A DNA stretch of 64,000 nt from Bacillota bacterium (GTDB lineage Bacteria > Bacillota > Clostridia > DSM-8532), in the NCBI GenBank assembly GCA_023411795.1, contig JAEYOK010000048.1, forward strand, positions 14,266 through 78,265. Reading direction: 5' to 3'. Numbering within the stretch: position 1 is the stretch's first letter; each line of letters starts with the position of its first letter. The position numbers and the translations under genes are program-made. The notes under the pieces are model-generated. The model did not search any database and was not told where the DNA came from. It saw only the letters and a list, made by a program, of their open reading frames with translations. Below are positions 33,832 through 43,409 of this stretch, piece after piece.

Positions 33832-34662
33832 TCATACTGCAACCGGAATTCTCTTTATCTGAGGACCCGGTTCATAACCTTCAAGAACAAAATCCTCCAC
33901 CGTAAACTTGTAAAAATCCTTGATATCAGGATTAATCAGCAATTTGGGTGCATTCTTAGGTTCTCTTGAAATAAGCTCCCTTACCATGGGTTCATGGCGA
34001 TCGTATATATGGGCATCAGAAATTACATGGACAAATTCTCCGGCCTCAAGGCCACTCACCTGAGCAAACATATGTAACAAAGACGCATACTGGGTTACAT
34101 TCCAATTGTTTGCCACAAGTACATCCTGGGAACGTTGATTTAAAATTCCGTTAAGTTTTTTTCCTGTTACATTAAAGGTCATACTGTATGCGCATGGATA
34201 AAGATTCATGGCGTGCAAATCTTCATGATTATATATATTGGTAATAATTCTTCTGCTCAAAGGGTTGTTTTTCAAATCAAATAGAACCCTGTCAACCTGA
34301 TCAAATTCCCCTTCCTTATATTTGTGCTTTATTCCCAGCTGATAGCCGTATGCTTTTCCGATTGAACCGCTCTCGTCTGCCCAGGAATCCCATATATGGC
34401 TATTTAAATCGTTAACATTGTTGGACTTTTTCTGCCATATCCATAGTATTTCATCTATAGCAGCCTTAAGATTAGTCGGTCTTAATGTTAAAATGGGGAA
34501 TTCCTGTGATAAATCATATCTGTTGACTACACAAAACCTTTTTCGGGTGTAGGCAGGAGTTCCGTCAAGCCAATGAGGCCTAACATCGGTTCCCTCATCA
34601 GAAAAACCATTATCAAGTATATCCCTGCACATATCTATAAATACTAAATCTGCTTTGCTCAT
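33832..34662 (-). CDS. thyA: Thymidylate synthase
   Basis: A 276-residue enzyme making dTMP from dUMP with methylene-tetrahydrofolate. The catalytic Cys is in NLYPCAYSMTF, with the phosphate-binding RRIITNIYN and LNQRSQDV, and the C-terminal IKRIPVAV. The usual LPPCH motif reads LYPCA, a variant I recall from the Bacillus-type ThyA branch. ATG 34662 (MSKADLVF) has GGAGG 8 bases before it. Followed by folA in a likely shared transcript. Confidence 0.93.
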   Translation of the reverse strand: MSKADLVFIDMCRDILDNGFSDEGTDVRPHWLDGTPAYTRKRFCVVNRYDLSQEFPILTLRPTNLKAAIDEILWIWQKKSNNVNDLNSHIWDSWADESGSIGKAYGYQLGIKHKYKEGEFDQVDRVLFDLKNNPLSRRIITNIYNHEDLHAMNLYPCAYSMTFNVTGKKLNGILNQRSQDVLVANNWNVTQYASLLHMFAQVSGLEAGEFVHVISDAHIYDRHEPMVRELISREPKNAPKLLINPDIKDFYKFTVEDFVLEGYEPGPQIKRIPVAV

Positions 34663-34735
34663 CAACAAGTCCTCCCCATTACATAAAAATTATTGTTTTA
34701 TTACTTAAAAATACTATACCTCACCCCTTATTCAA

Positions 34736-34763
34736 TTACAACATCAAAAGATTCTGGTATAAT
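34736..34763 (+). promoter_or_regulatory. Promoter of the agmatinase-like gene
   Basis: TTACAA (34736-34741), a 16-base spacer and TATAAT (34758-34763) preceded by TGG, an extended minus 10. It ends 36 bases before the start codon at 34799. Confidence 0.7.
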
Positions 34764-34798
34764 TAAAAAACATAAATGTTGTTAAAGGAGTTTTTATT

Positions 34799-35650
34799 AT
34801 GGATTTAAACTCTAAAATAAGTATTCTGGGCTTTGATAGTTTATATACTGACTCAAATATTGTAGTTTTTGGCGCTCCTTTTGACGGGACTGTTTCCTAT
34901 AGACCCGGTTCAAGGTTCGGTCCTTCTGCAATACGCAATGAATCATATGGAATTGAAACCTACAGCCCATATCAAAACGCTGATTTGCAGGATTTAAAAG
35001 GATGTGATGCGGGAGATTTACCCATACCCTTTGGTGATACAAGAATCGCTCTGGATATGATATATAATTTTACTCGAGATATAGTTAACGACGGCAAGCT
35101 CCCCATTATGCTTGGCGGGGAGCATCTTGTAACACTACCGGCAGTTGAGGCCGTACTCGAAAAGTTCACCAATCTCTGCATCCTTCATTTGGACGCTCAT
35201 ACCGATGTCCGTGAAGAATATATGGGAATATCTCTCTCCCATGCTACCGTGATGCGCCGTATCTGGGAAAAAACCGGTGACAAAAGGATTTGGCAGTTTG
35301 GTATCCGCTCCGGCGAAAGGTACGAGTTTGAATGGACCAAAGTTCATAACCATTTAACCCCCTTTAATCTGGAAGGAATAGAGAATGCTCTTAACGAAAT
35401 AGGAAACAGACCTATATATCTAACTATTGATCTGGATGTACTGGATCCATCTGTCTTCCCCGGTACAGGCACACCGGAGCATGGCGGAGTTAGTTTTAAT
35501 GATTTAATAGGCTTCTTACTCAAGCTAAAAGGAAAAAATATTGTCGGTGCAGATCTTGTGGAGTTAGCACCTAACTACGACAATACCGGTATATCTACAG
35601 CCGTAGCTTGTAAACTTCTTAGAGAGGTTGCTTTAGTAATGAATATATGA
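34799..35650 (+). CDS. speB: Agmatinase/ureohydrolase family
   Basis: A 283-residue manganese ureohydrolase that would release urea from agmatine to give putrescine. Metal ligands appear in LGGEHLVTLP (His), LHLDAHTDVRE (Asp-x-His-x-Asp) and TIDLDVLDPSVFPGTGTPEHGG (Asp-x-Asp). The N-terminal FGAPFDGTVSYRPGSRFGPSAIR is classic for SpeB. AAAGGAG precedes ATG 34799. It is alone on the plus strand, tail to tail with comEC. Related members split other guanidino compounds, so agmatine is likely but not certain. Confidence 0.9.
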   Translation: MDLNSKISILGFDSLYTDSNIVVFGAPFDGTVSYRPGSRFGPSAIRNESYGIETYSPYQNADLQDLKGCDAGDLPIPFGDTRIALDMIYNFTRDIVNDGKLPIMLGGEHLVTLPAVEAVLEKFTNLCILHLDAHTDVREEYMGISLSHATVMRRIWEKTGDKRIWQFGIRSGERYEFEWTKVHNHLTPFNLEGIENALNEIGNRPIYLTIDLDVLDPSVFPGTGTPEHGGVSFNDLIGFLLKLKGKNIVGADLVELAPNYDNTGISTAVACKLLREVALVMNI

Positions 35651-35664
35651 TATCACCCATCTAC

Positions 35665-38028
35665 TTAAGGAACTATGGTGGTTATGCGCATCTTGTCCTC
35701 TTTTTCCCATGCCTCAACCAAGATTCCCCCGTTTTCTATAGTTTGAAAGACATTTGTTCCTTGAGCAGAAAAACGGTCTAGAGCTTCAGGACTGGGATGT
35801 CCATATGTATTACGCCCAACTGAAATTATGGCCACTTTCGGGCCGACCTTATCAAGAAAAGTTTTATCTGAAGAATATTTTGAGCCATGATGGGCTACTT
35901 TTAGCAAATCACAGTATATATCAGCATTATCATCCAATAACCTTTTTTCTGTTTCAAAGCCTATGTCACCTGTAAATAGCACACTAAAATCACCGTAATC
36001 CATCCTGACAACCAGTGAAAGCTCATTGGCATTTGCGGTAGAACCACTTGGCATTAACCATTCTTCCTCTAAAGGATATAGTGCTTTCAGAGTTAAACCC
36101 TCCTCTTCATACAGGATATCCCCCTCTTTAATATAATTGACGGGAATTCCTTTATAAAGGGCCTTGTCAGTCAGTTCTTTAAGTTCGACATCAGGAGCAT
36201 TGGCAACAAAAAGACTTTTCACATTCACTTTATCAAGAACGGTCTGTAATCCTCCTATATGGTCCATATGCCCATGAGAGGCTATCATCAAGTCTATATT
36301 TGTCATGTTTAGATTATAAAGTAACGGTACAACAATGCGCTCACCGGAAAAGGAGCCCTTTTCATCGTTTATACTCCCACCACCGTCTATAATGATATTT
36401 TTCCCCGACGGAGTCCTGATAAGGGCACAATCACCCTGCCCGACGTCGGCAAAATATATTTTAAGGGCCCGATTGGGTATGCTTGTCAGAAGAATCAATG
36501 CTCCGCAAAGGGTAAGTATTGTTGCAGCCAGTGGTCTACCCACTTCTTTATGAAGTTTTGGATGGCAATACCTGAAATAAACTAATATAAAATAATAGAT
36601 TATCACTAAGATGAAGTCAGGAGTTGCAAGGCTTATTTCTGCCCATGGAATCTTTGCTACCGAACCGGTAATAAAAAGAATAATATCAGCTACAATACGT
36701 GTGAAGAAGCCAATTAACTGACCAATTGATAGATAGATATTCCCAAGGATGACCACAAAAGCTCCCAGAATCGTTAATAAGCCCGTTAATGGCACAATCA
36801 ACAGATTGGATAGAATTGATATAACTGAAAAGGTGTTAAAACAATATGCAATGATAGGTATAACCCCTATCTGTGCTGCAATTGTAGATGCCAGGGTATC
36901 TCTTATGGGTTTTGGTATCTTAACAGGTAGTCTTTCAAATATGGGTTTATAAAATACAACTAAGGATAGTGTCGCTGAAAAGGAAAGTATAAAACCTATG
37001 TCATAGAGCATGAAGCTGTTATTTGTAAGAATAATAATGATTGATACAGCCATGGAGCAGTATATATCGGCTTTCCGCCACAAAAGCATACCCATAAGGG
37101 TGACCCCTGCCATAATAGCCGCCCTTACAACAGATGCCTCCATACCGGTAGCATAAACATAGAAAAGCATACATGGAAAAGCAATGGCAGACGACCATCT
37201 TGGATTGAACCCGATTTTTTTCAAAAATAAGAGAAGGGGTGCTAACAAGAAGGCTATATTTGCCCCCGAAACCGCCATAACATGTGATAAGCCCGCTCTT
37301 CTAAAGTCTTCCTCCATTTCCTCAGGCATATCCGCAGTATACCCTATAAGCATTCCGGCAAGAACCGAAGCTTCCTCCGATGGTAGGCATTTGTCCAAGG
37401 TTTGAATTATCGAATGGCGCAGTTTGTAGCCAATATTTTTAAGCCATGAAAGCTCCTGACCTTCCATAATTCTTATTGCTTTCAATGAAACCCCCATGGT
37501 TCCTGATATTCCTCGGGCGGCCAGAAATTTTCTGGTATTAAAACCGCCGAAATTCCGTCTACCCGTAGGGATTTTTATCTCTCCTGTAATACTGACTACA
37601 GATCCATATTTTAGCCCGCTTATCGGATCATCAGAATAAACATTGACCTGAATTTTATGATTTCTTTGTGGTATTGATACTTGATTGTTTATAGAGCGGA
37701 TTTCCAGGGTGAATCGTGTTTTGCCATCCATCTGTTCAGGTTCATCAAATAAGATGCCCTCTACTGTTACCTTTTGACCCTCAAATTCTGTGAACCCTTT
37801 ATCATAAAAGTTTTCATTAATGCTGTGAAGTGTGTATCCCATTATCATAAATGGAACTGCAAGGAGAACGAATAATGATGTTTTACCTCTTACAGGCCTA
37901 TAAATAAGGGCAAAAATAATAAAACTAAGCGCAAGAGACACCAAGCCCCAACTATGATAAATATTAACATCTGCAAGTATAATACCCCAAACAAGGGCAA
38001 TCGCCGCTACTACCAAAGGTCTTTTCAT
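35665..38028 (-). CDS. comEC: ComEC/Rec2-family DNA uptake channel
   Basis: A 787-residue membrane protein with three parts. Residues 60-200 are the N-terminal DUF4131/OB-like part, residues 210-500 the multispanning competence core (GLSHVMAVSGANIAFLLAP is diagnostic), and the C-terminal 260 residues a beta-lactamase-fold domain with DVGQGDCALIRTPSGK, SHGHMDHIGG (HxHxDH metal site) and VAHHGSKYS. It conducts single-stranded DNA across the membrane. Full length with both domains intact. GAGGT lies before ATG 38028; its gene is 11 bases downstream of a GNAT gene. Confidence 0.93.
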   Translation of the reverse strand: MKRPLVVAAIALVWGIILADVNIYHSWGLVSLALSFIIFALIYRPVRGKTSLFVLLAVPFMIMGYTLHSINENFYDKGFTEFEGQKVTVEGILFDEPEQMDGKTRFTLEIRSINNQVSIPQRNHKIQVNVYSDDPISGLKYGSVVSITGEIKIPTGRRNFGGFNTRKFLAARGISGTMGVSLKAIRIMEGQELSWLKNIGYKLRHSIIQTLDKCLPSEEASVLAGMLIGYTADMPEEMEEDFRRAGLSHVMAVSGANIAFLLAPLLLFLKKIGFNPRWSSAIAFPCMLFYVYATGMEASVVRAAIMAGVTLMGMLLWRKADIYCSMAVSIIIILTNNSFMLYDIGFILSFSATLSLVVFYKPIFERLPVKIPKPIRDTLASTIAAQIGVIPIIAYCFNTFSVISILSNLLIVPLTGLLTILGAFVVILGNIYLSIGQLIGFFTRIVADIILFITGSVAKIPWAEISLATPDFILVIIYYFILVYFRYCHPKLHKEVGRPLAATILTLCGALILLTSIPNRALKIYFADVGQGDCALIRTPSGKNIIIDGGGSINDEKGSFSGERIVVPLLYNLNMTNIDLMIASHGHMDHIGGLQTVLDKVNVKSLFVANAPDVELKELTDKALYKGIPVNYIKEGDILYEEEGLTLKALYPLEEEWLMPSGSTANANELSLVVRMDYGDFSVLFTGDIGFETEKRLLDDNADIYCDLLKVAHHGSKYSSDKTFLDKVGPKVAIISVGRNTYGHPSPEALDRFSAQGTNVFQTIENGGILVEAWEKEDKMRITTIVP

Positions 38029-38039
38029 GAAAACCTCTT

Positions 38040-38543
38040 TTATTTTATGGTTCTTTTAAGAATCGCAACTTGAGATGTGCCAAATTGATGTAATGATTGC
38101 TCAAGATCCGTAGAATGTGAAAACCCTGCTTTCTCCCAGAATGAAAGTCCCTGTTTGTTATAATATGATACTGCTACAAAGCAAGCCCTGGCCCCATACT
38201 TTAATTGTGCATGAGTAATTAGCTTGTTTATGGCAAGGGTCCCTAAGCCTTTGTTTTGATAGGATGGGTCTATAATAAGAATACTAACCCAAAGAACCGG
38301 CTCCTTCTGAATATTTTTTAACTCACTGAAGACAAAACCAACAGGCGTTTTTTGTTTTAGGTTATGTATCATGAAAATAAGACTTTCCGTTCCGGCGTTT
38401 ATGAGTCTTTGCCTGATGTCTGTGAAGTCTTTAAAACCCGTGGCATAACCGAAGCAATCGGTCATACCATACCATCTTTCAAGAATGGCCATATCATCTT
38501 GTGTAAGCTCTTTAAACACCAAAAAAAAGTTATCCGTATCCAA
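38040..38543 (-). CDS. GNAT-family N-acetyltransferase
   Basis: A 167-residue acetyltransferase. The acetyl-CoA loop is in YQNKGLGTLAINKLITHA (the RGxG-like motif A reads QNKGLG), followed by ARACFVAVSYYNKQGLSFWEKAGF, the typical C-terminal motif B. It starts at TTG 38543 after GAGGA. Substrate unknown. It is close to comEC and may share a transcript with it. Confidence 0.82.
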   Translation of the reverse strand: MDTDNFFLVFKELTQDDMAILERWYGMTDCFGYATGFKDFTDIRQRLINAGTESLIFMIHNLKQKTPVGFVFSELKNIQKEPVLWVSILIIDPSYQNKGLGTLAINKLITHAQLKYGARACFVAVSYYNKQGLSFWEKAGFSHSTDLEQSLHQFGTSQVAILKRTIK

Positions 38544-38681
38544 ACAATAATCCTCTTATGAAAAGAATCAATATTGATTTTACTGCATCAACATTTTGCA
38601 GTACAATCAATTATTACCATCGGTAAATTCTGGGTTTTTATTAACAAGACTATGATGTACTATTACTAAAGGAGTTCCGCT

Positions 38682-40229
38682 TTACTGCGAAGTATCAACT
38701 GAATGCACCAAATACCACTCCTGCCAACCATTATATATATTCTTCCATATAGGCTTTCGTGCTCCTCTTATATAATTGTGATATAGAACGGCTCCATATT
38801 TTCGATAAAGAGGAAGAATGATGTTATTACCGCTGATATTTAGGCTCTCTTTTATAAGCTCCAGTGTTTCTTCATCATCAGCATAAATAGGTATATTACA
38901 CCCCAGTAACAGCATATCGAACTTACCGCTTTTTACTATAGATTGCTGTTTATCATAGGATGCAGCTTCTTGATTAACCTGAATGCCAATTTTGCTTAAA
39001 GCCTCTGCTATCCATTGACTCATACTCTGTCTATCAGAATTGATGGTATTGAAAACTATACTTACTGTGATAGGCCTTTTAATCCTGTCTTTATAAGTAA
39101 ATAAATATCCTCTATCATCATCGTAGTGGAACCCTTCATTAATAAGGGCCTTTATGACATCCTGCTGATCTTCTATAATCAATTTGCCGCCATACGTCGG
39201 CTGTCCTATAACTGATTTCCCTTTATTAAATGGGGTTGTTTCTTCATACCATTTAAGATATTGAACTATTATAGACCTAAAGCTTTCCTGGCTAAAGGGT
39301 GAATCGGTATTACCTACTGGGGACAGTACTAAAAACTCAAGAATATTGCTTTCATATGTATTGAAAAATATATCTGCTCTTTTTGAATAGCTTTCAAGTT
39401 CGCCTTCCTCCAACCAGGCAATATCAATCTGCTGCCTTTGGAAAGCTTGTAGCATTTCCTCGCTACCCGAATATATCTTAAAGTTTATCCCATCAATCCA
39501 TATTGGTTTGCCGGACCCTTCAACTTTATTCCACCATGAATCATTCCTTATAAGTTTAATAATATCACCTTGATAAGAATCAAAGATAAACGGTCCTGTT
39601 CCAATCAACTTCATAGTCTCGCTATGGCCTTCAACGGGCCAATCCTTAAAAATACGCAGGGGAAGAATAGGGAAGGTAAGCTTTTTAACTACATCATCAT
39701 CTGCTTTTTTTAGAATTATTCTCAAACTCAGTCTGTTAAGAACATTTATGCTCCCGATATTAGAAACATGGTCAATATATAAGGACCTTTTCCCTGCTTT
39801 TTGAATTGTTTCAAGAGTAAATGCCACATCATCGGCACTTAGCATATTTCCGTCATGGTACAGTATATTATCTTTTAAATCTATATCAAGTATGAGACCA
39901 TCCTGGCTTAAACTATAACTATCCACCAGACTAGTCACTAGCTCTCCTTCTTCATTTTCACAAAACAAGCTGTCAAAAACAAACTGTGAAAGCTGGTTTA
40001 CATATATACTCTTGGTAGTTAAGGGGTTAAGAGTCTCAGGAGCCACCATAAACAGGTTCAAAAATCCACCTTGTGACGGACCCACATCCTCACGAATAAC
40101 CTTTACCGACCCGTCATCAAGCCCTGTAATCGGACTATCACCGGTATTTAAAGTCGTACCTTGACCACATCCACATATAATCATTGAAATTATTAAGATT
40201 GGTAAATATATAAACCGTCTTTTATTCAT
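38682..40229 (-). CDS. Family 5 extracellular solute-binding lipoprotein (peptide/nickel type)
   Basis: A 515-residue lipoprotein. The signal peptide ends with lipobox IICGC (Cys21). The DppA/OppA fold is shown by LNPLTTKSIYVNQLSQFVFDSLF and the domain text LKDNILYHDGNMLSADDVAFTLETI. No permease or ATPase gene accompanies it, so it either serves an importer elsewhere or acts as a sensor or chaperone. AGGGG lies 5 bases before ATG 40229, and the gene overlaps the upstream pgeF-like gene by 8 bases, so the two are coupled. Confidence 0.88.
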   Translation of the reverse strand: MNKRRFIYLPILIISMIICGCGQGTTLNTGDSPITGLDDGSVKVIREDVGPSQGGFLNLFMVAPETLNPLTTKSIYVNQLSQFVFDSLFCENEEGELVTSLVDSYSLSQDGLILDIDLKDNILYHDGNMLSADDVAFTLETIQKAGKRSLYIDHVSNIGSINVLNRLSLRIILKKADDDVVKKLTFPILPLRIFKDWPVEGHSETMKLIGTGPFIFDSYQGDIIKLIRNDSWWNKVEGSGKPIWIDGINFKIYSGSEEMLQAFQRQQIDIAWLEEGELESYSKRADIFFNTYESNILEFLVLSPVGNTDSPFSQESFRSIIVQYLKWYEETTPFNKGKSVIGQPTYGGKLIIEDQQDVIKALINEGFHYDDDRGYLFTYKDRIKRPITVSIVFNTINSDRQSMSQWIAEALSKIGIQVNQEAASYDKQQSIVKSGKFDMLLLGCNIPIYADDEETLELIKESLNISGNNIILPLYRKYGAVLYHNYIRGARKPIWKNIYNGWQEWYLVHSVDTSQ

Positions 40230-41067
40230 GTTTACCCCTTATCATTAGAAAAGCTGCTCCCGTACCGGTTTTACCATTACTACCCCGATGAGAGAAAAAA
40301 ATATCCTTATGACATTTGGTACAGATTCTGCAGCCTGAAATATTATCTTTTATAATTCCAAAATCCATTAAGTTCTTTATGATAATACCTTCTAAGTCTA
40401 TTATCCACTTACCATCAGGTCTTCGGGAAATAAAATCATTGGCCCATGCAAAAGTGTTTATGAAGGTTTCTGCAACATCGTCACCGACCTCAAAACAGCA
40501 TGATTTTATATGTGGCCCAAATGCCACATGAATATTCTCAGGGTGACATGAATAGTTTCCTATAAGATTCTTTAGTGTTTCAACACCTATATTAAGAAGG
40601 GTTCCTTTCCAACCTGAATGGGATAAGGCTATAACCTTATTCACAGGATCATAAAAATAGACAGGTACGCAATCGGCATAGTATGTAACCAGCATTAAAT
40701 CAGTTTCACTCGTTATAAGTCCATCTATATTTTCGTAGGTTCTTTCATGAATAATGCCCATTCCGCCATGCCTTCTATCGACATGCAATACATTTTTATC
40801 GTGAACCTGATGGGATAAAACCATATTTTCTAAGGATACTCCTATTTTCTCACTCAATATTTGATAGTTCTTTGCTACATTGCTCGTAGGATCCGGCCTG
40901 TTGAAGCTGAGATTAAGAGATGCATAGTCTCCTGTACTTACCCCTCCATAACGTGTTGTAAAGCCATGAACCAATTCCGGGTACACAGACAGTGATGGAA
41001 TACCTATGAAAGCTTGTTGTTCCATCTTTAATTTTTCTAAACTTCTGTCATCAAGTATTCTTCCCAC
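40222..41067 (-). CDS. pgeF: PgeF/YfiH-family multicopper-oxidase-like protein (laccase domain)
   Basis: A 281-residue single-domain protein. Metal-ligand motifs are LSHQVHDKNVL (His), TYYADCVPVYFYDP (Cys) and ALSHSGWKGTL (His), with GPHIKSCCFEVGDDV. The family is described as peptidoglycan editing factor and also as purine nucleoside phosphorylase/adenosine deaminase-like (LACC1 type). GTG 41067 follows GGAGGAG. Given the purine island nearby, the reported purine-nucleoside activity of this family is worth noting, though the gene belongs to a separate transcript. Confidence 0.88.
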   Translation of the reverse strand: MGRILDDRSLEKLKMEQQAFIGIPSLSVYPELVHGFTTRYGGVSTGDYASLNLSFNRPDPTSNVAKNYQILSEKIGVSLENMVLSHQVHDKNVLHVDRRHGGMGIIHERTYENIDGLITSETDLMLVTYYADCVPVYFYDPVNKVIALSHSGWKGTLLNIGVETLKNLIGNYSCHPENIHVAFGPHIKSCCFEVGDDVAETFINTFAWANDFISRRPDGKWIIDLEGIIIKNLMDFGIIKDNISGCRICTKCHKDIFFSHRGSNGKTGTGAAFLMIRGKHE

Positions 41068-41149
41068 GAAGCTCCTCCTAAAATATTAGAGTCCAAAATA
41101 ATTATATCAGAATGAGAATAATACTGTCATTATAACTGTATATATTGTT

Positions 41150-41186
41150 AAAAAAGCCGTCAATGATAATATTTCATTGGCGGCTA
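41150..41186 (-). terminator. Terminator after spoIVB
   Basis: On the minus strand AGCCGCCAATGA pairs with TCATTGACGGCT (one G-T pair, small loop), followed by TTTTTT. It lies 17 bases beyond the spoIVB stop. Confidence 0.88.
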
Positions 41187-41202
41187 ATATATAGTTGCTA
41201 TT

Positions 41203-42516
41203 TTATTTTTGCTTACCCAGCATATTTGATTTATCTAACATGGACTCAATAAACACTCCATATCCACGCATTGGATCATTTATAAACACATGGGTAACTG
41301 CGCCGATAAGCCGTCCATCCTGAATAATTGGACTTCCGCTCATGCCTTGAACTATACCCCCGGTAGTGTCTAAAAGTCTTTTATCAGTAATGCGCAGAAC
41401 CATATTTTTTGTACTCGACAAGTCTGACCTGGCAATTCGCTGTATCTCTATTTCATATTCTTCAACCACGTTTTTGTTGATACATGCTAAGATTGAGGCC
41501 TTACCAACCTTAACAGTACTGTGCGGGCCTATCTCCAGAATCTTTCCCCATTTTTTGTTATTAATATTATCATTGATTTTCCCAAATATTCCAAAGTCGC
41601 AATTTAGTTTGATATCCCCTACAATTTTCGGGCTGTTTAAAAAATCACCTTCAAGTTCTCCGGGCGACCCTTTTATCCCTCGTTTTATACTTTGTATATT
41701 AGATTCCATAAGAGAACCCGAGCCCACCTGCAAAAGAGAGCCTGTATCTATATCATTGATCCCATGGCCTAGCGCTCCGTAAATCTTGTTCACAGGGTCA
41801 ATAAAGGTCAATGTTCCAATGCCCGCAGAACTGTCCCTGACCCAGATACCAATGCGATATTCTTCATCTTCTTCAGATTTTACCGGTGTTATAGTTGTGG
41901 AATAATCCACATCCTGTCTTCTGTATGTCACGTCAATAGGCGAACCACCCGATTTTTTTACCACATCAATCAAATCTGATATGTTGTCTAATTCTTTGCC
42001 GCCTGCCTTTTTTAATATGTCCCCGGTAATCAGCCCTGCTGTTTCTGCCGGTATAATCTTTGTCCCGTCTTTTAAAATAACACCTGATACATTGATAATG
42101 ATAATTCCATTAGTCTTCAATTTTATTCCAATGGGAGCACCACTGGCTATTACTTTTTGGCTTTCGATTGAACGAACCTGTACTGTCTTGAATGGTATTA
42201 TGCCAAAAATCCTCAGGTTTAGCTTTGCTTCACCTTCTTCAGTTGCCTTGATAGTATACGGGTTTTCTAACCCTGCTATGGATTTTACTTGACTATTACT
42301 TACCGTCAGTATCCGACTTTGTGAATGAGCCTTCAGAGGCAATCTGATTGAAAGAGTATAATCCTCGCCAGTCAAGACTGTGATTCTACCCGGTATAACA
42401 AAAAAAGTCATTGTTAATGCGACCATTAACATCAGAACAATTGCCAATATAATAAATGATGGCTTCAATAGTTTTTTAAACAAAATATCACGCTCCACAT
42501 GCAGTTTTACTTTCAT
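41203..42516 (-). CDS. spoIVB: SpoIVB serine peptidase (sporulation)
   Basis: A 437-residue membrane-anchored signalling protease made in the forespore, which triggers pro-sigma-K processing in the mother cell. One N-terminal membrane segment (residues 17-40), a PDZ domain (roughly 150-210, ISDLIDVVKKSGGSPIDVTY), and the S55 peptidase part with YGALGHGI (catalytic His) and VQGMSGSPIIQ (catalytic Ser near residue 393-395). Shows that the organism is a spore former. The usual neighbour spo0A is not next to it here; the downstream side carries a pgeF-like gene and the upstream side a uracil-DNA glycosylase. Confidence 0.93.
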   Translation of the reverse strand: MKVKLHVERDILFKKLLKPSFIILAIVLMLMVALTMTFFVIPGRITVLTGEDYTLSIRLPLKAHSQSRILTVSNSQVKSIAGLENPYTIKATEEGEAKLNLRIFGIIPFKTVQVRSIESQKVIASGAPIGIKLKTNGIIIINVSGVILKDGTKIIPAETAGLITGDILKKAGGKELDNISDLIDVVKKSGGSPIDVTYRRQDVDYSTTITPVKSEEDEEYRIGIWVRDSSAGIGTLTFIDPVNKIYGALGHGINDIDTGSLLQVGSGSLMESNIQSIKRGIKGSPGELEGDFLNSPKIVGDIKLNCDFGIFGKINDNINNKKWGKILEIGPHSTVKVGKASILACINKNVVEEYEIEIQRIARSDLSSTKNMVLRITDKRLLDTTGGIVQGMSGSPIIQDGRLIGAVTHVFINDPMRGYGVFIESMLDKSNMLGKQK

Positions 42517-42594
42517 AAGTTAACCTGCGTGCAGAACTCTTATGCTTCACAAAAAATCCTTATTGTGTCAACTGAATAAATAATTTGAGGGTTT

Positions 42595-43311
42595 TTACAG
42601 TCCTGTCCAATTTACAATATCCATGGTATTTCTAATGCAATCACTCTTTAAGAAGTCATCCGGATATGTTTCTGAACACATCATAGGATGTCTGGATTCA
42701 TAAAAATTACCATTGGATATGAATGATTTAAAGCTTTGTGCATTTTTCCCCCAGAGGAACCAAAAAAGACTGGGGTTATTACCTGATATCCACAAAAGGA
42801 GCTTCTCGGTAAAGTTTTGCCACACATCCTTATGACTTAATGGTTTTCCCGGAATAACTGTAAAATATGTATTGAGAAAAAGAACACCCTGCTTTTCAAG
42901 GCTGTCAAAAAGATCAGCCGGTTCAGCAAGTTCAAAATTTCCACATTTTATTTCTTCGATTATTTTTGTATAAGTAGGTATATTATTATAACCACTCATG
43001 CCCTTTTTAGTTATGTAAATTAATCTGATTATGTTTTTTAGTGAAACCTGCCTGAAGGGTTCAGTCCAGGAATTAAGAGTCCCTACTTCAAATGCCCTTC
43101 CGGTAGCGACCCCAGCTTCGGGATAAGGATCTTGTCCCAATACTATAATTTTTATTTCTGACACATCTGTTTCTAAAAATCTGAGAATCTTGTCCTTGTC
43201 AGGAGAATATACGTCACCGATTGCTTTTTCAATTTCTGAAAGCAACATCAAAGTATTCTTATCTAAAAACTCATTCCAGGAGGAATGAATCTGCTTGGGT
43301 AGTAAGCTCAT
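42595..43311 (-). CDS. ung: Uracil-DNA glycosylase, family 1-like variant
   Basis: A 238-residue base-excision repair enzyme. VLGQDPYPEAGVATGRAFEVG is the water-activating motif (family GQDPYH reads GQDPYP), LFLNTYFTVIPGKPLSHKDVW contains the uracil-specific Asn, and SRHPMMCSE replaces the usual HPSPLS with the catalytic His kept. The variant motifs suggest a sub-branch of family 1. AAAGGAG lies 6 bases before ATG 43311. A long palindrome lies between it and uvrB, another repair gene. Confidence 0.85.
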   Translation of the reverse strand: MSLLPKQIHSSWNEFLDKNTLMLLSEIEKAIGDVYSPDKDKILRFLETDVSEIKIIVLGQDPYPEAGVATGRAFEVGTLNSWTEPFRQVSLKNIIRLIYITKKGMSGYNNIPTYTKIIEEIKCGNFELAEPADLFDSLEKQGVLFLNTYFTVIPGKPLSHKDVWQNFTEKLLLWISGNNPSLFWFLWGKNAQSFKSFISNGNFYESRHPMMCSETYPDDFLKSDCIRNTMDIVNWTGL

Positions 43312-43337
43312 TATAAAATCTCCTTTGTGAGTAAAGT

Positions 43338-43409
43338 GAGTAAAGGGGACGTTGACTTTTACTCATTTTTATCCTGGCAAATGAGTAAAAGTCAACGTCC
43401 CCCTTACTC
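43338..43409. repeat. Long palindromic repeat with GGGGACG core at the 3' end of uvrB
   Basis: GAGTAAAGGGGACGTTGACTTTTACTCATT (43338-43367) is the near-perfect complement of the segment at 43380-43409. The uvrB stop codon TGA (43408-43410) lies in the element's outer TGAGTAA edge. Related elements occur at 55822-55927, 50322-50366 and 50457-50482. Confidence 0.85.

Noticed and set aside
38575..38608. TACTGC/GCAGTA stem after the peptide-binding lipoprotein gene
   Set aside because: The stem is only 6-7 bases and no T-run follows on the minus strand, so a terminator call is not supported.
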